Part shown: positions 56,568 to 64,000 of the stretch, piece by piece
Layout: each line of letters opens with the position of its first letter
How positions within the stretch are numbered: position 1 is the first letter of the stretch
Assembly: GCF_006265175.1 (NCBI RefSeq)
Contig: NZ_VDCQ01000041.1
Span: 21,849 to 85,848, forward strand
Direction: 5' to 3'
Source of the DNA: Paenibacillus hemerocallicola
GTDB taxonomy: Bacteria; Bacillota; Bacilli; Paenibacillales; NBRC-103111
DNA: 64,000 nucleotides
Notes under the pieces: generated by a model
Database searches by the model: none
What the model was told of the DNA's origin: nothing
The model's input: the letters and a program-made list of their open reading frames with translations, nothing else
Program-made: the position numbers and the translations under genes

Positions 56568-57668
56568 TTAGGCTTGGACCGCGATTTCGTCCAGCACCTG
56601 CGTAAGGGCCGCGATAAACTTGGCGTTCTGCTCCGTGCTGCCGACCGTGACGCGAATTTTCGTAGGGAAATCGAGCGCATGCCCGCCGCGTACGATCAGT
56701 CCTTTGCGCATTAACGATTCGAATACTTCCTTCGCCGGGCGCTTCACGTCGACCATGATGAAATTGCCGTATGCCGGGTAATAAGTCAATCCGAGACGTT
56801 TGAACTCCCCGGTCAAATACGCGATCCCGGCCGCGTTCTGCTCGCGGCAATAAGCGATAAACTGCTGGTCCTTGACCGCCGCCTTGGCAGCCGCTTGGGC
56901 GAACCGATTCGTATTGAACGGCTCGCGAACCTGGTTGATCGAATGGATCACTTCCGGATGGCCTACGCCATATCCGATCCGCAGCGAGGCCAAGCCGTAA
57001 ATTTTGGAAAAGGTGCGAAGCGTAATGACGTTCTTGTACTCCGCAATCACCTCGATGCCGTCGGGAAGATCGGCGGATTCGGTATATTCGATATACGCCT
57101 CGTCCAGTACGACGAGCACGTGCTGCGGCACTTGCTTGAGGAAATCGTTTAACTCCTCGCGAGTGACGACCGTTCCGGTCGGGTTGTTCGGATTGCACAC
57201 CCAGACGATTTTCGTCTTGTCGTTGATTTTTGCCAGCATCGCCGGCAAATCGTGCTTGCCGTTCTTGAGCGGAACTTCGATGGATACGGCTCCCTCGATC
57301 TCGCAGTTATGCTTATATTGCGGAAACGTATGCGTGGCCATCACCGTTTCGTCGCCTTGGACCAAGTAGGCGCGGGCGATCATCAGGATGACGTCGTCGG
57401 AGCCGGCGCCGAAAATGATTTGATTCGGCCGAACGCCCAAATGCTCGGCCAGCGCCGCGGTCAGTTCGACGGCTCCGCCGTCCGGATACAGGCTGATCGT
57501 CTCCGCTTCAGCCGCGATCGCTTCTTTCGCTTTGGGAGAACACCCGAACGGATTTTCGTTGGAGGCCAGCTTGATCACTTCGCTCAGCCCCAATTCGCGC
57601 TTTACTTCTTCGATCGGTTTGCCCGGCTGGTATACCGGCAGATGCATAATATTTTGTTTCGGCTGCAC
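56568..57668 (-). CDS. hisC: Histidinol-phosphate / aromatic aminotransferase
   Basis: A 366-residue PLP aminotransferase. LPVYQPGKPIEEVKRELG, KLASNENPFGCSPKA, CNPNNPTGT and TLRTFSKIYGLASLRIGYGVG (PLP lysine) match HisC. In B. subtilis the same gene serves both histidine and aromatic amino acid synthesis, which fits its place before tyrA. The GTG at 57668 after AGAGGTG gives the family-typical start MQPKQNIMHLPVYQPGKP; a GTG three codons upstream is possible. Confidence 0.92.
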   Translation of the reverse strand: MQPKQNIMHLPVYQPGKPIEEVKRELGLSEVIKLASNENPFGCSPKAKEAIAAEAETISLYPDGGAVELTAALAEHLGVRPNQIIFGAGSDDVILMIARAYLVQGDETVMATHTFPQYKHNCEIEGAVSIEVPLKNGKHDLPAMLAKINDKTKIVWVCNPNNPTGTVVTREELNDFLKQVPQHVLVVLDEAYIEYTESADLPDGIEVIAEYKNVITLRTFSKIYGLASLRIGYGVGHPEVIHSINQVREPFNTNRFAQAAAKAAVKDQQFIAYCREQNAAGIAYLTGEFKRLGLTYYPAYGNFIMVDVKRPAKEVFESLMRKGLIVRGGHALDFPTKIRVTVGSTEQNAKFIAALTQVLDEIAVQA

Positions 57669-57720
57669 GAATTTCACCTCTGGGAATGGATGGTGGATTG
57701 CTTTTTGCGTAATAAGTAGT

Positions 57721-57749
57721 ATTGTAGCGCATTTGAAAGCGGCTTTCCA
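57721..57749 (-). promoter_or_regulatory. Probable promoter of hisC-tyrA
   Basis: On the minus strand TGGAAA (57749-57744) and TACAAT (57726-57721) are 17 bp apart, about 50 bp before hisC. Confidence 0.5.
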
Positions 57750-57797
57750 GAAAAAAAGAAACGACCGCTTCGACCTGCGGACGGATCGTTTACTCGG
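57748..57797 (-). terminator. Terminator after the GntR fusion gene
   Basis: On the minus strand AAACGA...GCGGTCGTTT forms a hairpin followed by CTTTTTTTC, immediately upstream of the hisC promoter. Confidence 0.75.
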
Positions 57798-57831
57798 AAT
57801 AAGAGGAGGGATTCGCGTGGAGGCGGAATCG

Positions 57832-59211
57832 TCATCCTTTGCTTTCCCGGCTCCAAGCTTCGATCTGGGCGCAAATGGCGTTCTCCGAATCCAATCCGGC
57901 CCAATAAAGCTTCAGGTCGCGGTTCAGTCGGCCCAATTCTCCCGAATTGATGCCGAGCTCGGTAAAGAAACGAAATCCGGGTATCGTTTCCCGAAACAAC
58001 GAGAATCGGGAAGGACGGTACATCTTCTCTTCCCCTACCCATTCGGCGGCCGGCTTCAGGGCAGGCAAGCTGTACGTTTGCTTCCGAATGAACGTTTGCG
58101 CAAGGCTCGACGTTAAAAATTCGAGCAGCCGCTGCGCAGACGCCTTGTCCTTCGAACGCCGGTTAACCGCCAGCCCCATCGAGAGAAGCAGCGATTTGGG
58201 CGTGCCGAAATGAGGAACGGGCGCGACATCGAACGGAACCGGCTTGTTTTGCAAATAATTGAGATAAAAAAAGCTTGTCACGATCATCGACGCTTTGCCT
58301 TTCGCCAGCATCCGCTCGGACTCGCCCGTCGCCGCCACATCGGACAAATTCGCCAGCTCTCTCTTGATCTCCCGGCAAGCGCTCAGCGCTTCCATCATGC
58401 GTGTTCCGCACAACCGGATTGCGCCATCATCTCCGCGTTCGAACGCCGCTCCGGTCTGAAGCACGAGCAGCGGCCAACGATTGGCGGAATAAAAATCGAA
58501 ATGAAACCCTACCCTTTCGTCAGGTACCGCCAGACGCTCCGCCGCGCTGATCAAATCCCGCCACGTCCAGCTGCTGTCCGGCTCCGATATCCCTCTCTCG
58601 GCAAAATGGGCCCGGTTGTAGGCGAGCAGCAGCGGCGAGAAAATAAAGGGCTGAACAAGAAGCTGCCCTTCGGAGGAGAATGCCTCCGTAAGGAAAGGAT
58701 AAATGTCCGGATTGAGCGGCTGCGGCTCCAGCAAATCTCTCCCGCCGTTTTCCAGACAATCGTGAAAGTCGGTATAATTCATCATGACGGCGTCGAGAAT
58801 GCCGCCCTCGAAATAGTTGCCTATATAATGAAAGCTTGCGCTTGTCATCGGAACCGTCTGCACTCTAATATCGGGATTCGCCCCCTGGAACATGGCGATC
58901 AGGCGCAGCAGGCTCGCTTCCTCGATAACCGACGAGTGGAAGCCGAATCTGACGGTCGTAACGGAATCCTCCCTCGATCCGATCACCTTATTGCCGACCC
59001 GCGGGATTTTCTCGATGAATCGTTCTCCGACCAATATATCGAGCCCTTTGCGAACCGATTGATTGCTTAATTCAAACTGCTCGGCCAACGCTTTCTCCGA
59101 CGGCAAAAATTCCCCGTTGTGCCGTTTGCCGGCCACGATTTCATCGCGAAGCCGATTGATCATATCGTTTAACCGTTCGCGCGAGCTTTTCCGTCCTGCC
59201 TTATGATCCAT
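57832..59211 (-). CDS. GntR-type regulator fused to an extracellular-solute-binding-protein domain
   Basis: A 459-residue fusion. Residues 8-75 (SSRERLNDMINRLRDEIVAGKRHNGEFLPSEKALAEQFELSNQSVRKGLDILVGE) are a GntR winged helix. The rest (about 85-440) has the fold pattern of an ABC sugar-binding protein (family 1/8), for example VIEEASLLRLIAMFQGANPDIRVQTVPM and RMLAKGKASMIVTSFFYLNY, but there is no signal peptide, so it senses a cytoplasmic sugar or oligosaccharide as its effector domain. Such regulators occur in Paenibacillus next to carbohydrate loci; no transporter follows here. ATG at 59211 after AAAGAGGG. Confidence 0.85.
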   Translation of the reverse strand: MDHKAGRKSSRERLNDMINRLRDEIVAGKRHNGEFLPSEKALAEQFELSNQSVRKGLDILVGERFIEKIPRVGNKVIGSREDSVTTVRFGFHSSVIEEASLLRLIAMFQGANPDIRVQTVPMTSASFHYIGNYFEGGILDAVMMNYTDFHDCLENGGRDLLEPQPLNPDIYPFLTEAFSSEGQLLVQPFIFSPLLLAYNRAHFAERGISEPDSSWTWRDLISAAERLAVPDERVGFHFDFYSANRWPLLVLQTGAAFERGDDGAIRLCGTRMMEALSACREIKRELANLSDVAATGESERMLAKGKASMIVTSFFYLNYLQNKPVPFDVAPVPHFGTPKSLLLSMGLAVNRRSKDKASAQRLLEFLTSSLAQTFIRKQTYSLPALKPAAEWVGEEKMYRPSRFSLFRETIPGFRFFTELGINSGELGRLNRDLKLYWAGLDSENAICAQIEAWSRESKG

Positions 59212-59248
59212 GGGATACCCTCTTTTTGTCATCGATACGCACAAATTT

Positions 59249-59279
59249 ATTATAGCAAGCTTCCATGTTGCCCTGTCAA
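59249..59279 (-). promoter_or_regulatory. Promoter of the GntR fusion gene
   Basis: TTGACA (59279-59274) and TATAAT (59254-59249) are both perfect but 19 bp apart, about 40 bp before the start codon; the long spacer suggests it needs help or is weak. Confidence 0.55.
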
Positions 59280-59464
59280 CCGTTGGAAGGCGCGGCGCTG
59301 TCAGGAACGATCCTATTCCCGGCCCGATGCCGGATCGTATCCGACTCGGTCGGCATCGATTCGCGGTCGACGTTTTGCTCGGCCGTACTGGTAACGTTTC
59401 CGTAATTCCAAGTAACGGAATTGTCGAGGTCCGCGCTTTTTCCGGAGTAGAAAAATCGGATGTT
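59276..59464 (-). pseudogene. Coding-like remnant without start codon
   Basis: A 62-codon frame between TAG at 59467-59465 and TGA at 59278-59276 has a GC-rich, codon-like composition unlike the AT-rich sequence just upstream. It reads NIRFFYSGKSADLDNSVTW and continues with a hydrophilic tail. No start codon with a ribosome binding site exists. YSGKxxxLDNS-like sequence is found in secreted M6 (immune inhibitor A-like) peptidases, so it may be the tail of a lost secreted protein, but the match is weak. It could also be chance. Confidence 0.35.
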
Positions 59465-59528
59465 CTAGTTTATTTGTGGTGTGAAAATAACAGACTGATT
59501 TATACTGACTTGTTTCTGGTTTGTTTTG

Positions 59529-59557
59529 ATTATAGGGGTACCCCTATCTGTTGTCAA
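59529..59557 (-). promoter_or_regulatory. Orphan consensus promoter with palindromic operator
   Basis: TTGACA (59557-59552) and TATAAT (59534-59529) are perfect with 17-bp spacing. The spacer and -10 overlap a perfect 16-bp palindrome, ATAGGGGTACCCCTAT (59532-59547). No gene follows for about 310 bp until the GntR fusion start, except the coding remnant. Confidence 0.7.
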
Positions 59558-59598
59558 TTGGTTCAGTATTGCATGAGTCCATAGACATTGCCTAATCG

Positions 59599-59636
59599 AG
59601 AAAAAGTCCCGAGAGCGGATACCCTCGGGACTTGTC
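59599..59636 (-). terminator. Intrinsic terminator after the SLH protein gene
   Basis: AAGTCCCGAG and CTCGGGACTT form a perfect ten-bp stem with TTTTTC following on the minus strand, 12 bp past the stop. Confidence 0.9.
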
Positions 59637-59647
59637 GTATGGCCGAT

Positions 59648-62029
59648 TCATCGAATCGTAATAGTGGCGGAACCGCCGCCCCATGCAACGATCAAATAGG
59701 AGCCTGGAACGAAACCTTTAGTAGCCAGGAGTGTTTCCGCACTAGCGGAAGTTTGTACCTTGGTAGCCCGACCTTCCAGAACGGCTTTATCCAAATCGGC
59801 CTTTGTAAGGCTAATCCCTCTCCGGATCAAGTACACCTCGGCAGCCCGGTCCGTAACAACAGTGACGCTCTCTCCGGCATTGACCCTGGTTTGCTTCAAC
59901 AGCAGAGACGGACCGAAATCAAAGTCTACGACCGTCAGATCGGCCAAAACACTGTTATTTTCGTCTTTCAAAGAGTTCGCCGCGATTTTCAGTGTTCCCT
60001 TCGAAACAGCCGGATCGGCAAATATAAGGCGGAGTACGTTATCGCGAATTTCGATAGCGTCATTCGTCGCATACGTAGAGCTCGTAACGCTGCCGGCGTA
60101 GGTCGAATAGGAAACCGTGCCTTTAAATGCCGCCATACTGGCGTATGCATTCTGTATCGGCTTATTGAAGCCGATATCCAAATACTTGCCGTTGCTGTAA
60201 ACATAAAGCGAGTTTTGACTCAACGGGGTATTCGTACCCGCATTCAGTCGCAGCTCCTGATCGCCTCTGTAATCGTTCATCGCATAGTTCAGCCCCAACC
60301 CGATCAGAACGTAGTCGCCGGCGGGCAGCCCTCCAGTCGAGAACGACACTTGTTCGTTGGCCTTCACCGACTTGCGGATCCCTTTGTTCTCCGATACGAC
60401 GATATCCAGCATCGAGATGTACCGGGATGTCGCTCCCGGCACCAGGTACAACGAACCTTCTTGATCGGAAACGCCATAAACGACATCGCCGACCGTTGCA
60501 ATGCGCTGATTGCTTACATACACGCTCTCGGTCACGGAGCCCCCGAGCGGAAGCGAAACTTGCGGGTATACTACTTCCGGCTCGGGTTCTTCCGTTCCTC
60601 CTCCTCCGCCGCCCGAGCCGCCGCCTCCGGGTCCGCTATCCACGAAGCCTCCGCCTACGGACGGAGCGGACGGCTTGGCCGCCTCCCCGATCGTCTTGTC
60701 GACTCCGCCGATTTTAATCTGCGTATTTTTGTCGACATCGGCTCCCGATTGAAGCTTGCCGGGCTGCTTCTCGAACTGTATTCCGCTTGCGTTAATGATG
60801 GCGAGCTTGATTTCTCCTTGCCCGAAGACGGCTGCTGCCGCATTCAAAATAAGCTCCGCGATCGAAGCGTCTTTGCCGACAACAAGCTTCGTTCCGTTGG
60901 CCTTCCCGTCGACCGTCAGCTTGGAAACCGAGCCTTTCGGAATTTCGACGAGTATGTTTGGAGCCGAAACATGGACGTGCTCGAAGCTACCTGCCAATGT
61001 AATCTGAGAGTCCTTCGGCAGCGCGTCGGACAAGGTTACCGTGCCGATGCCTTTGCCTGCAACGTCGCCGGCTTCGATGACCGCTCCCGACCGTGCAAGC
61101 ACCTCTCGGATTGAAGTCTCCCCGCTAGCCACGATTCGGACAAAACCGGATTGCTTGTCGATCTCCACTTGGACGAGTATCGTATTATTGAAATGGATGC
61201 TGTGGGCTCCGCCCCCGTTGACCCGGGCTTTCCCTTTGACAGTGACATTGTTAAAAGTAACGTCGCCTTCGCCGATACCTTTACCCAGCGTCAAATCGCC
61301 CTCGATGACCATGTTTTGCAGCGTGACGCCGGAGGTCGTAACGATAACATCGCCGGCGACCGACGCTTTGCCGGTCTGCGGACCGTATACGCCTGCCCGA
61401 CTGTAAACGTTGGCGCCGTTCGCGCGTTCCAGCAAAACGACCGCTTCGGCCCGGGTTACTAATCCCGTCGCTTTAAACGAGCCGTCCTCGTATCCGTTAA
61501 CGATGCCTATCTCGGCAAGCGCTCCGATTGCCTTCCTGCTCCATTCCGGTATCGAGGCGGCGTCCTTGAACCGGGACACGCCTTTGTCGGAATCGGAGGC
61601 GCCCAGCTTCAACAACCGTGCGACCATGATCGCCAGCTCCTGACGGCTCACTGGAGCCTCGACTCGAATGCTGTTGTCGTCATAGCCTTCTATATAGCCG
61701 GCTTTTACCGCTATGGCCGCATCGGCATAAGCCCAATGCCCGTCGGACAAGTCGCCGTATCGGATAGCCGCCGTATCTTTCAATTGATAGACGCGGTTGA
61801 TGAGCGCTACCAGCTCGCCGCGCTTGATGGCATCGTCCGGCCGCAAAGCTCCGTCCTCATAGCCCTGAATGTATCCTTGATTCAGCCAAGCGGACAGCTG
61901 CGCCTCGGCCCAATGCCCTTTGCCGTCGGCCGGCGTGTCCATCGCGTAGGCGGATCCCAAGCCGGATGTCATCATGCTTGCGATAAGCAGGGCGATCGCA
62001 TGACGCTTCATTCTGCGAACCACGTGCAT
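59648..62029 (-). CDS. S-layer homology (SLH) domain surface protein
   Basis: A 793-residue secreted protein. Signal peptide about 1-30 (MHVVRRMKRHAIALLIASMM, cleavage near AYA-MD). Three SLH domains follow at about 38-80, 95-140 and 155-205 (GHWAEAQLSAWLNQGYIQGYEDG; WAYADAAIAVKAGYIEGYDDN; SRKAIGALAEIGIVNGYEDG), which anchor it to pyruvylated cell-wall polymer. Residues about 215-440 are beta-helix-like repeats (VTLQNMVIEGDLTLGKGIGEGDVTFNNVTVKGKARVNG). A glycine/proline linker (GPGGGGSGGGGGGTEEPEPE) leads to a C-terminal beta-domain. GGAGGG precedes the ATG. It lies 12 bp after the beta-helix gene. Confidence 0.93.
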   Translation of the reverse strand: MHVVRRMKRHAIALLIASMMTSGLGSAYAMDTPADGKGHWAEAQLSAWLNQGYIQGYEDGALRPDDAIKRGELVALINRVYQLKDTAAIRYGDLSDGHWAYADAAIAVKAGYIEGYDDNSIRVEAPVSRQELAIMVARLLKLGASDSDKGVSRFKDAASIPEWSRKAIGALAEIGIVNGYEDGSFKATGLVTRAEAVVLLERANGANVYSRAGVYGPQTGKASVAGDVIVTTSGVTLQNMVIEGDLTLGKGIGEGDVTFNNVTVKGKARVNGGGAHSIHFNNTILVQVEIDKQSGFVRIVASGETSIREVLARSGAVIEAGDVAGKGIGTVTLSDALPKDSQITLAGSFEHVHVSAPNILVEIPKGSVSKLTVDGKANGTKLVVGKDASIAELILNAAAAVFGQGEIKLAIINASGIQFEKQPGKLQSGADVDKNTQIKIGGVDKTIGEAAKPSAPSVGGGFVDSGPGGGGSGGGGGGTEEPEPEVVYPQVSLPLGGSVTESVYVSNQRIATVGDVVYGVSDQEGSLYLVPGATSRYISMLDIVVSENKGIRKSVKANEQVSFSTGGLPAGDYVLIGLGLNYAMNDYRGDQELRLNAGTNTPLSQNSLYVYSNGKYLDIGFNKPIQNAYASMAAFKGTVSYSTYAGSVTSSTYATNDAIEIRDNVLRLIFADPAVSKGTLKIAANSLKDENNSVLADLTVVDFDFGPSLLLKQTRVNAGESVTVVTDRAAEVYLIRRGISLTKADLDKAVLEGRATKVQTSASAETLLATKGFVPGSYLIVAWGGGSATITIR

Positions 62030-62041
62030 CGTATCCCTCCT

Positions 62042-64000
62042 CTATATAACCGTCAAGTTGTCCGCGCTATGCCGGATCGCGCCCGTCTCTGCAGGCAGCG
62101 CCGCCCGGTTGACGCCCTCTTCGATAATGGCGCTCATGAACAAATAATTGCTTCCGCCGAAACCGCCGTTCGTCGCCGCGTACTTTCCTCCGATGAATCT
62201 CGATCCGTACGCCTTCAGCTTGTGAGAGCCGCCCTCGATATGGAAGTGCGCCGTATTCGCATCCGCGGCCGTGCTCGTCACATCGCCGAAGCTCCACGCA
62301 ATGACGTTCGTCGCGACGACGCTCTTCAGAAACGCCTTCTCGCCGTTCGTCCCGCTGAATACCGCTCCTCCGTCGATCGTGATCGACTGGTCCGGCGTAT
62401 TCGGCGCGTTGTTCACGTCGCCTACCCGGTCCCACGCTCCCGTGAACAAAAAACCGCAGTTGATCAAGCCCCCGCCCTGCATGATGATCTCCCGCGTGCC
62501 GACCTTGATCTTGCCCGTCGTCGGCGAGGCTCCTTTGAACCACGTGTTGATCAGCGTCAGCTTGTTGATGCTGCCCAGATTGACGTCCTCCACGTTCGTA
62601 AACTCGCTGTTCAAAATCGTCAATTCCCCGTTGCTCGGCGTGTAGCCTACCGCCGTCGTTCCCGATCGGATCGGACGGGCGATCTCGTAGCCGCTCAGCA
62701 TCCCGAACGAGCAGCTGTCGATGATGTTTCTGCGCTTGCCTCGCGACGACCCTTTGTTGATCGTTATCATTTCCTGCGCCGTACAGCCCCGCATTTGCAA
62801 GCCGTCCATATTGACCCAGATTGAGCCCGAGTTCGCCATCTTCACGCCCGGCTTCGTGTACGTCACGACCGCGTGGCAATCTTCCAGCGTCAGGTCGGTC
62901 AGCCGCTTCATCGCCACGATCCGCGATGCGATATGCTTCTTCACCGTAATCCGCTTCGCGCTGTCTCCCCAGAACGTGCCGCTGTTCGCGAACGACAGCA
63001 GGCCCGAGTTGCCGATGTACGTCAAATCGTGCTCGTATTGGCCGTGCGTCACGAACGGACCGTATTCGTCCCCGTCGCCGTGGCAGTTCTCCACCATGCA
63101 GTACGCCGCGCACGTAAAGTCGTTCAAGTGGCGGGCGTTGCTCGTGTTGCAGTCCTTCACATGCCCGTACAGCACGTTGATCTGCTGCGTCAAATAACCC
63201 GTCCCGCCCCAGTCGCGCTCCTCCGGGTTCATCAGCCGGCACCGCTCCGTCAAGTAATGCGTATTGTACCGCCGCATGACGACCGGCCAGAACACCTTCG
63301 TCGCGTTGATCCCCGTCGCGTCGCACTCGACCGCGTATTCGTACGCTACCGGGTTCGATCCGATCATGTCCCAGTCCGGCGTCGGACGTTGGCTCGTTCC
63401 GTTGACCGGCACCGGTATGCCGATGAAGTTCATGTTCCTGACGTGGCAGCGCACGGCCGGTTCGATCTTCTTGTACGTAATTTGGCGTCCTGCCGCCAGC
63501 TGCCAGCCCGACTTGTAGTTGAACCGCACCCGGGTCGCATCGAACACCTCGGTGACTTGGACCAAATAATCGAGCTCGCGCTGCGCGCCGCCGCCCGCGT
63601 TGTTTTTGATTTGCGCGTGCCACCAGCTGCCTACTTCGAAGACGGACGAATCCGTCACCTCGAATATGTCCGAGTACTCCTCGACATTCGCCGCCAGCGT
63701 AACCGTCTGTGCGATCCCGGTTTGCGTACCCTGGAAAAACAGCACCGCACCGAACGGATTGTCCAGCGTATTGAGTTCCATCCCGACCGTCGTCACCGTA
63801 TGATTGTGGAAGTCCACCTCGATGTTGCTCCGGTGGTACGCGTGACGGACGACGAAGTTCAAGTCCGTATGCGCCTCGATCCGGTGAATCGACGGATCGC
63901 CCGCCAGCGCATCCAGAGCCGCATCCGCATTTTGCGCGGAACCGAATATGCCGAACCAGCGGAAATCCCCTATTCCGTTATGCACAACCTCGAATCGGCC
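62042..64000 (-). CDS. Right-handed beta-helix protein (5' part beyond right edge)
   Basis: The frame is open to the window edge: the codons upstream of a GTG at 63985 read GRFEVV, and no start with a ribosome binding site is seen, so the true start is probably outside. The 650 visible residues are a solenoid of the pectate-lyase/tailspike type, with long runs of the repeat pattern (LTDLTLEDCHAVVTY, LQMRGCTAQEMITINKGSS, LTILNSEFTNVEDVNLGSI, LTLINTWFKG). Aromatic and histidine residues at the start (FVVRHAYHRSNIEVDFHNHTV) recall surface depolymerase or peptidase-G2-like proteins. Substrate and role are unknown. It is co-transcribed with the SLH protein gene. Confidence 0.8.
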   Translation of the reverse strand, partial: GRFEVVHNGIGDFRWFGIFGSAQNADAALDALAGDPSIHRIEAHTDLNFVVRHAYHRSNIEVDFHNHTVTTVGMELNTLDNPFGAVLFFQGTQTGIAQTVTLAANVEEYSDIFEVTDSSVFEVGSWWHAQIKNNAGGGAQRELDYLVQVTEVFDATRVRFNYKSGWQLAAGRQITYKKIEPAVRCHVRNMNFIGIPVPVNGTSQRPTPDWDMIGSNPVAYEYAVECDATGINATKVFWPVVMRRYNTHYLTERCRLMNPEERDWGGTGYLTQQINVLYGHVKDCNTSNARHLNDFTCAAYCMVENCHGDGDEYGPFVTHGQYEHDLTYIGNSGLLSFANSGTFWGDSAKRITVKKHIASRIVAMKRLTDLTLEDCHAVVTYTKPGVKMANSGSIWVNMDGLQMRGCTAQEMITINKGSSRGKRRNIIDSCSFGMLSGYEIARPIRSGTTAVGYTPSNGELTILNSEFTNVEDVNLGSINKLTLINTWFKGASPTTGKIKVGTREIIMQGGGLINCGFLFTGAWDRVGDVNNAPNTPDQSITIDGGAVFSGTNGEKAFLKSVVATNVIAWSFGDVTSTAADANTAHFHIEGGSHKLKAYGSRFIGGKYAATNGGFGGSNYLFMSAIIEEGVNRAALPAETGAIRHSADNLTVI

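Noticed and set aside
59588..61114. 508-codon plus-strand frame over the SLH protein
   Set aside because: Antisense shadow of the SLH gene; it also runs across its terminator.
62067..63623. 518-codon minus-strand frame inside the beta-helix gene
   Set aside because: Alternative frame of the beta-helix gene; arginine-rich composition and no ribosome binding site.
1..64000. CRISPR arrays, prophage, rRNA and tRNA genes, insertion sequence transposases
   Set aside because: None found by eye; direct repeats are too short or irregular for CRISPR and no transposase or integrase motifs occur in supported genes.

Overview
The window looks like a chromosomal segment of a moderately GC-rich, spore-forming member of the Bacillota, most like the Paenibacillaceae (Paenibacillus/Cohnella type). 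Pointers are bacillithiol synthesis (bshA, bshB1), a menaquinol qcrABC complex, ypjB/ypiF/ypmB-type genes, a tRNA-Pro T-box, strong AGGAGG-type ribosome binding sites, GTG/TTG starts, and a GntR/solute-binding-protein fusion. No tRNA, rRNA, CRISPR array or prophage was seen. Names rest on reading the translations; no database search was run.

Layout. 1-8.3 kb is accessory metabolism: a Gfo/Idh oxidoreductase pair feeding into a CBM9-like gene cut by the left edge, a divergent LysR regulator, a PhnP-like metallo-hydrolase, a first methylglyoxal synthase, and an aminotransferase/amidohydrolase/amidohydrolase operon behind a perfect inverted-repeat operator. 8.3-19.4 kb joins methionine salvage and proline synthesis: an omega-amidase-like gene and mtnE flank a 273-bp MITE-like element; then a T-box leader controls proB-proS-proA-proC, and mtnW-mtnX-mtnB follow proC with no visible promoter or terminator between.

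19.4-58 kb, read on the minus strand from right to left, follows the Bacillus subtilis order hisC-tyrA-...-ypiF-qcrABC-ypjA-ypjB-(ypjC)-mazG-dapB-mgsA-bshB1-bshA-cca-birA-panBCD-dinG-ypmB-asnS-dnaD. Inserted into this backbone are an ECF sigma/anti-sigma pair with a candidate small RNA, rex, a phosphate transporter pair, an MTA/SAH-deaminase-like gene, a shortened FtsH-like protease with an overlapping membrane partner, and hbd-ackA. 58-64 kb holds a GntR/solute-binding fusion regulator, a decayed coding fragment beneath an orphan consensus promoter, an SLH-domain surface protein, and a beta-helix protein cut by the right edge.

Most noteworthy: (1) a 76-nt candidate small RNA at 55195-55270 with a perfect sigma-A promoter, two CcpA (cre)-like boxes, a C-rich anti-Shine-Dalgarno stretch and a strong terminator; (2) methionine-salvage genes apparently placed behind a proline T-box; (3) an FtsH-like protease lacking its extracytoplasmic domain, overlapping a gene for a single-pass membrane protein that could supply one; (4) an attenuator-like leader before panBCD; (5) two unrelated palindromic repeat elements.
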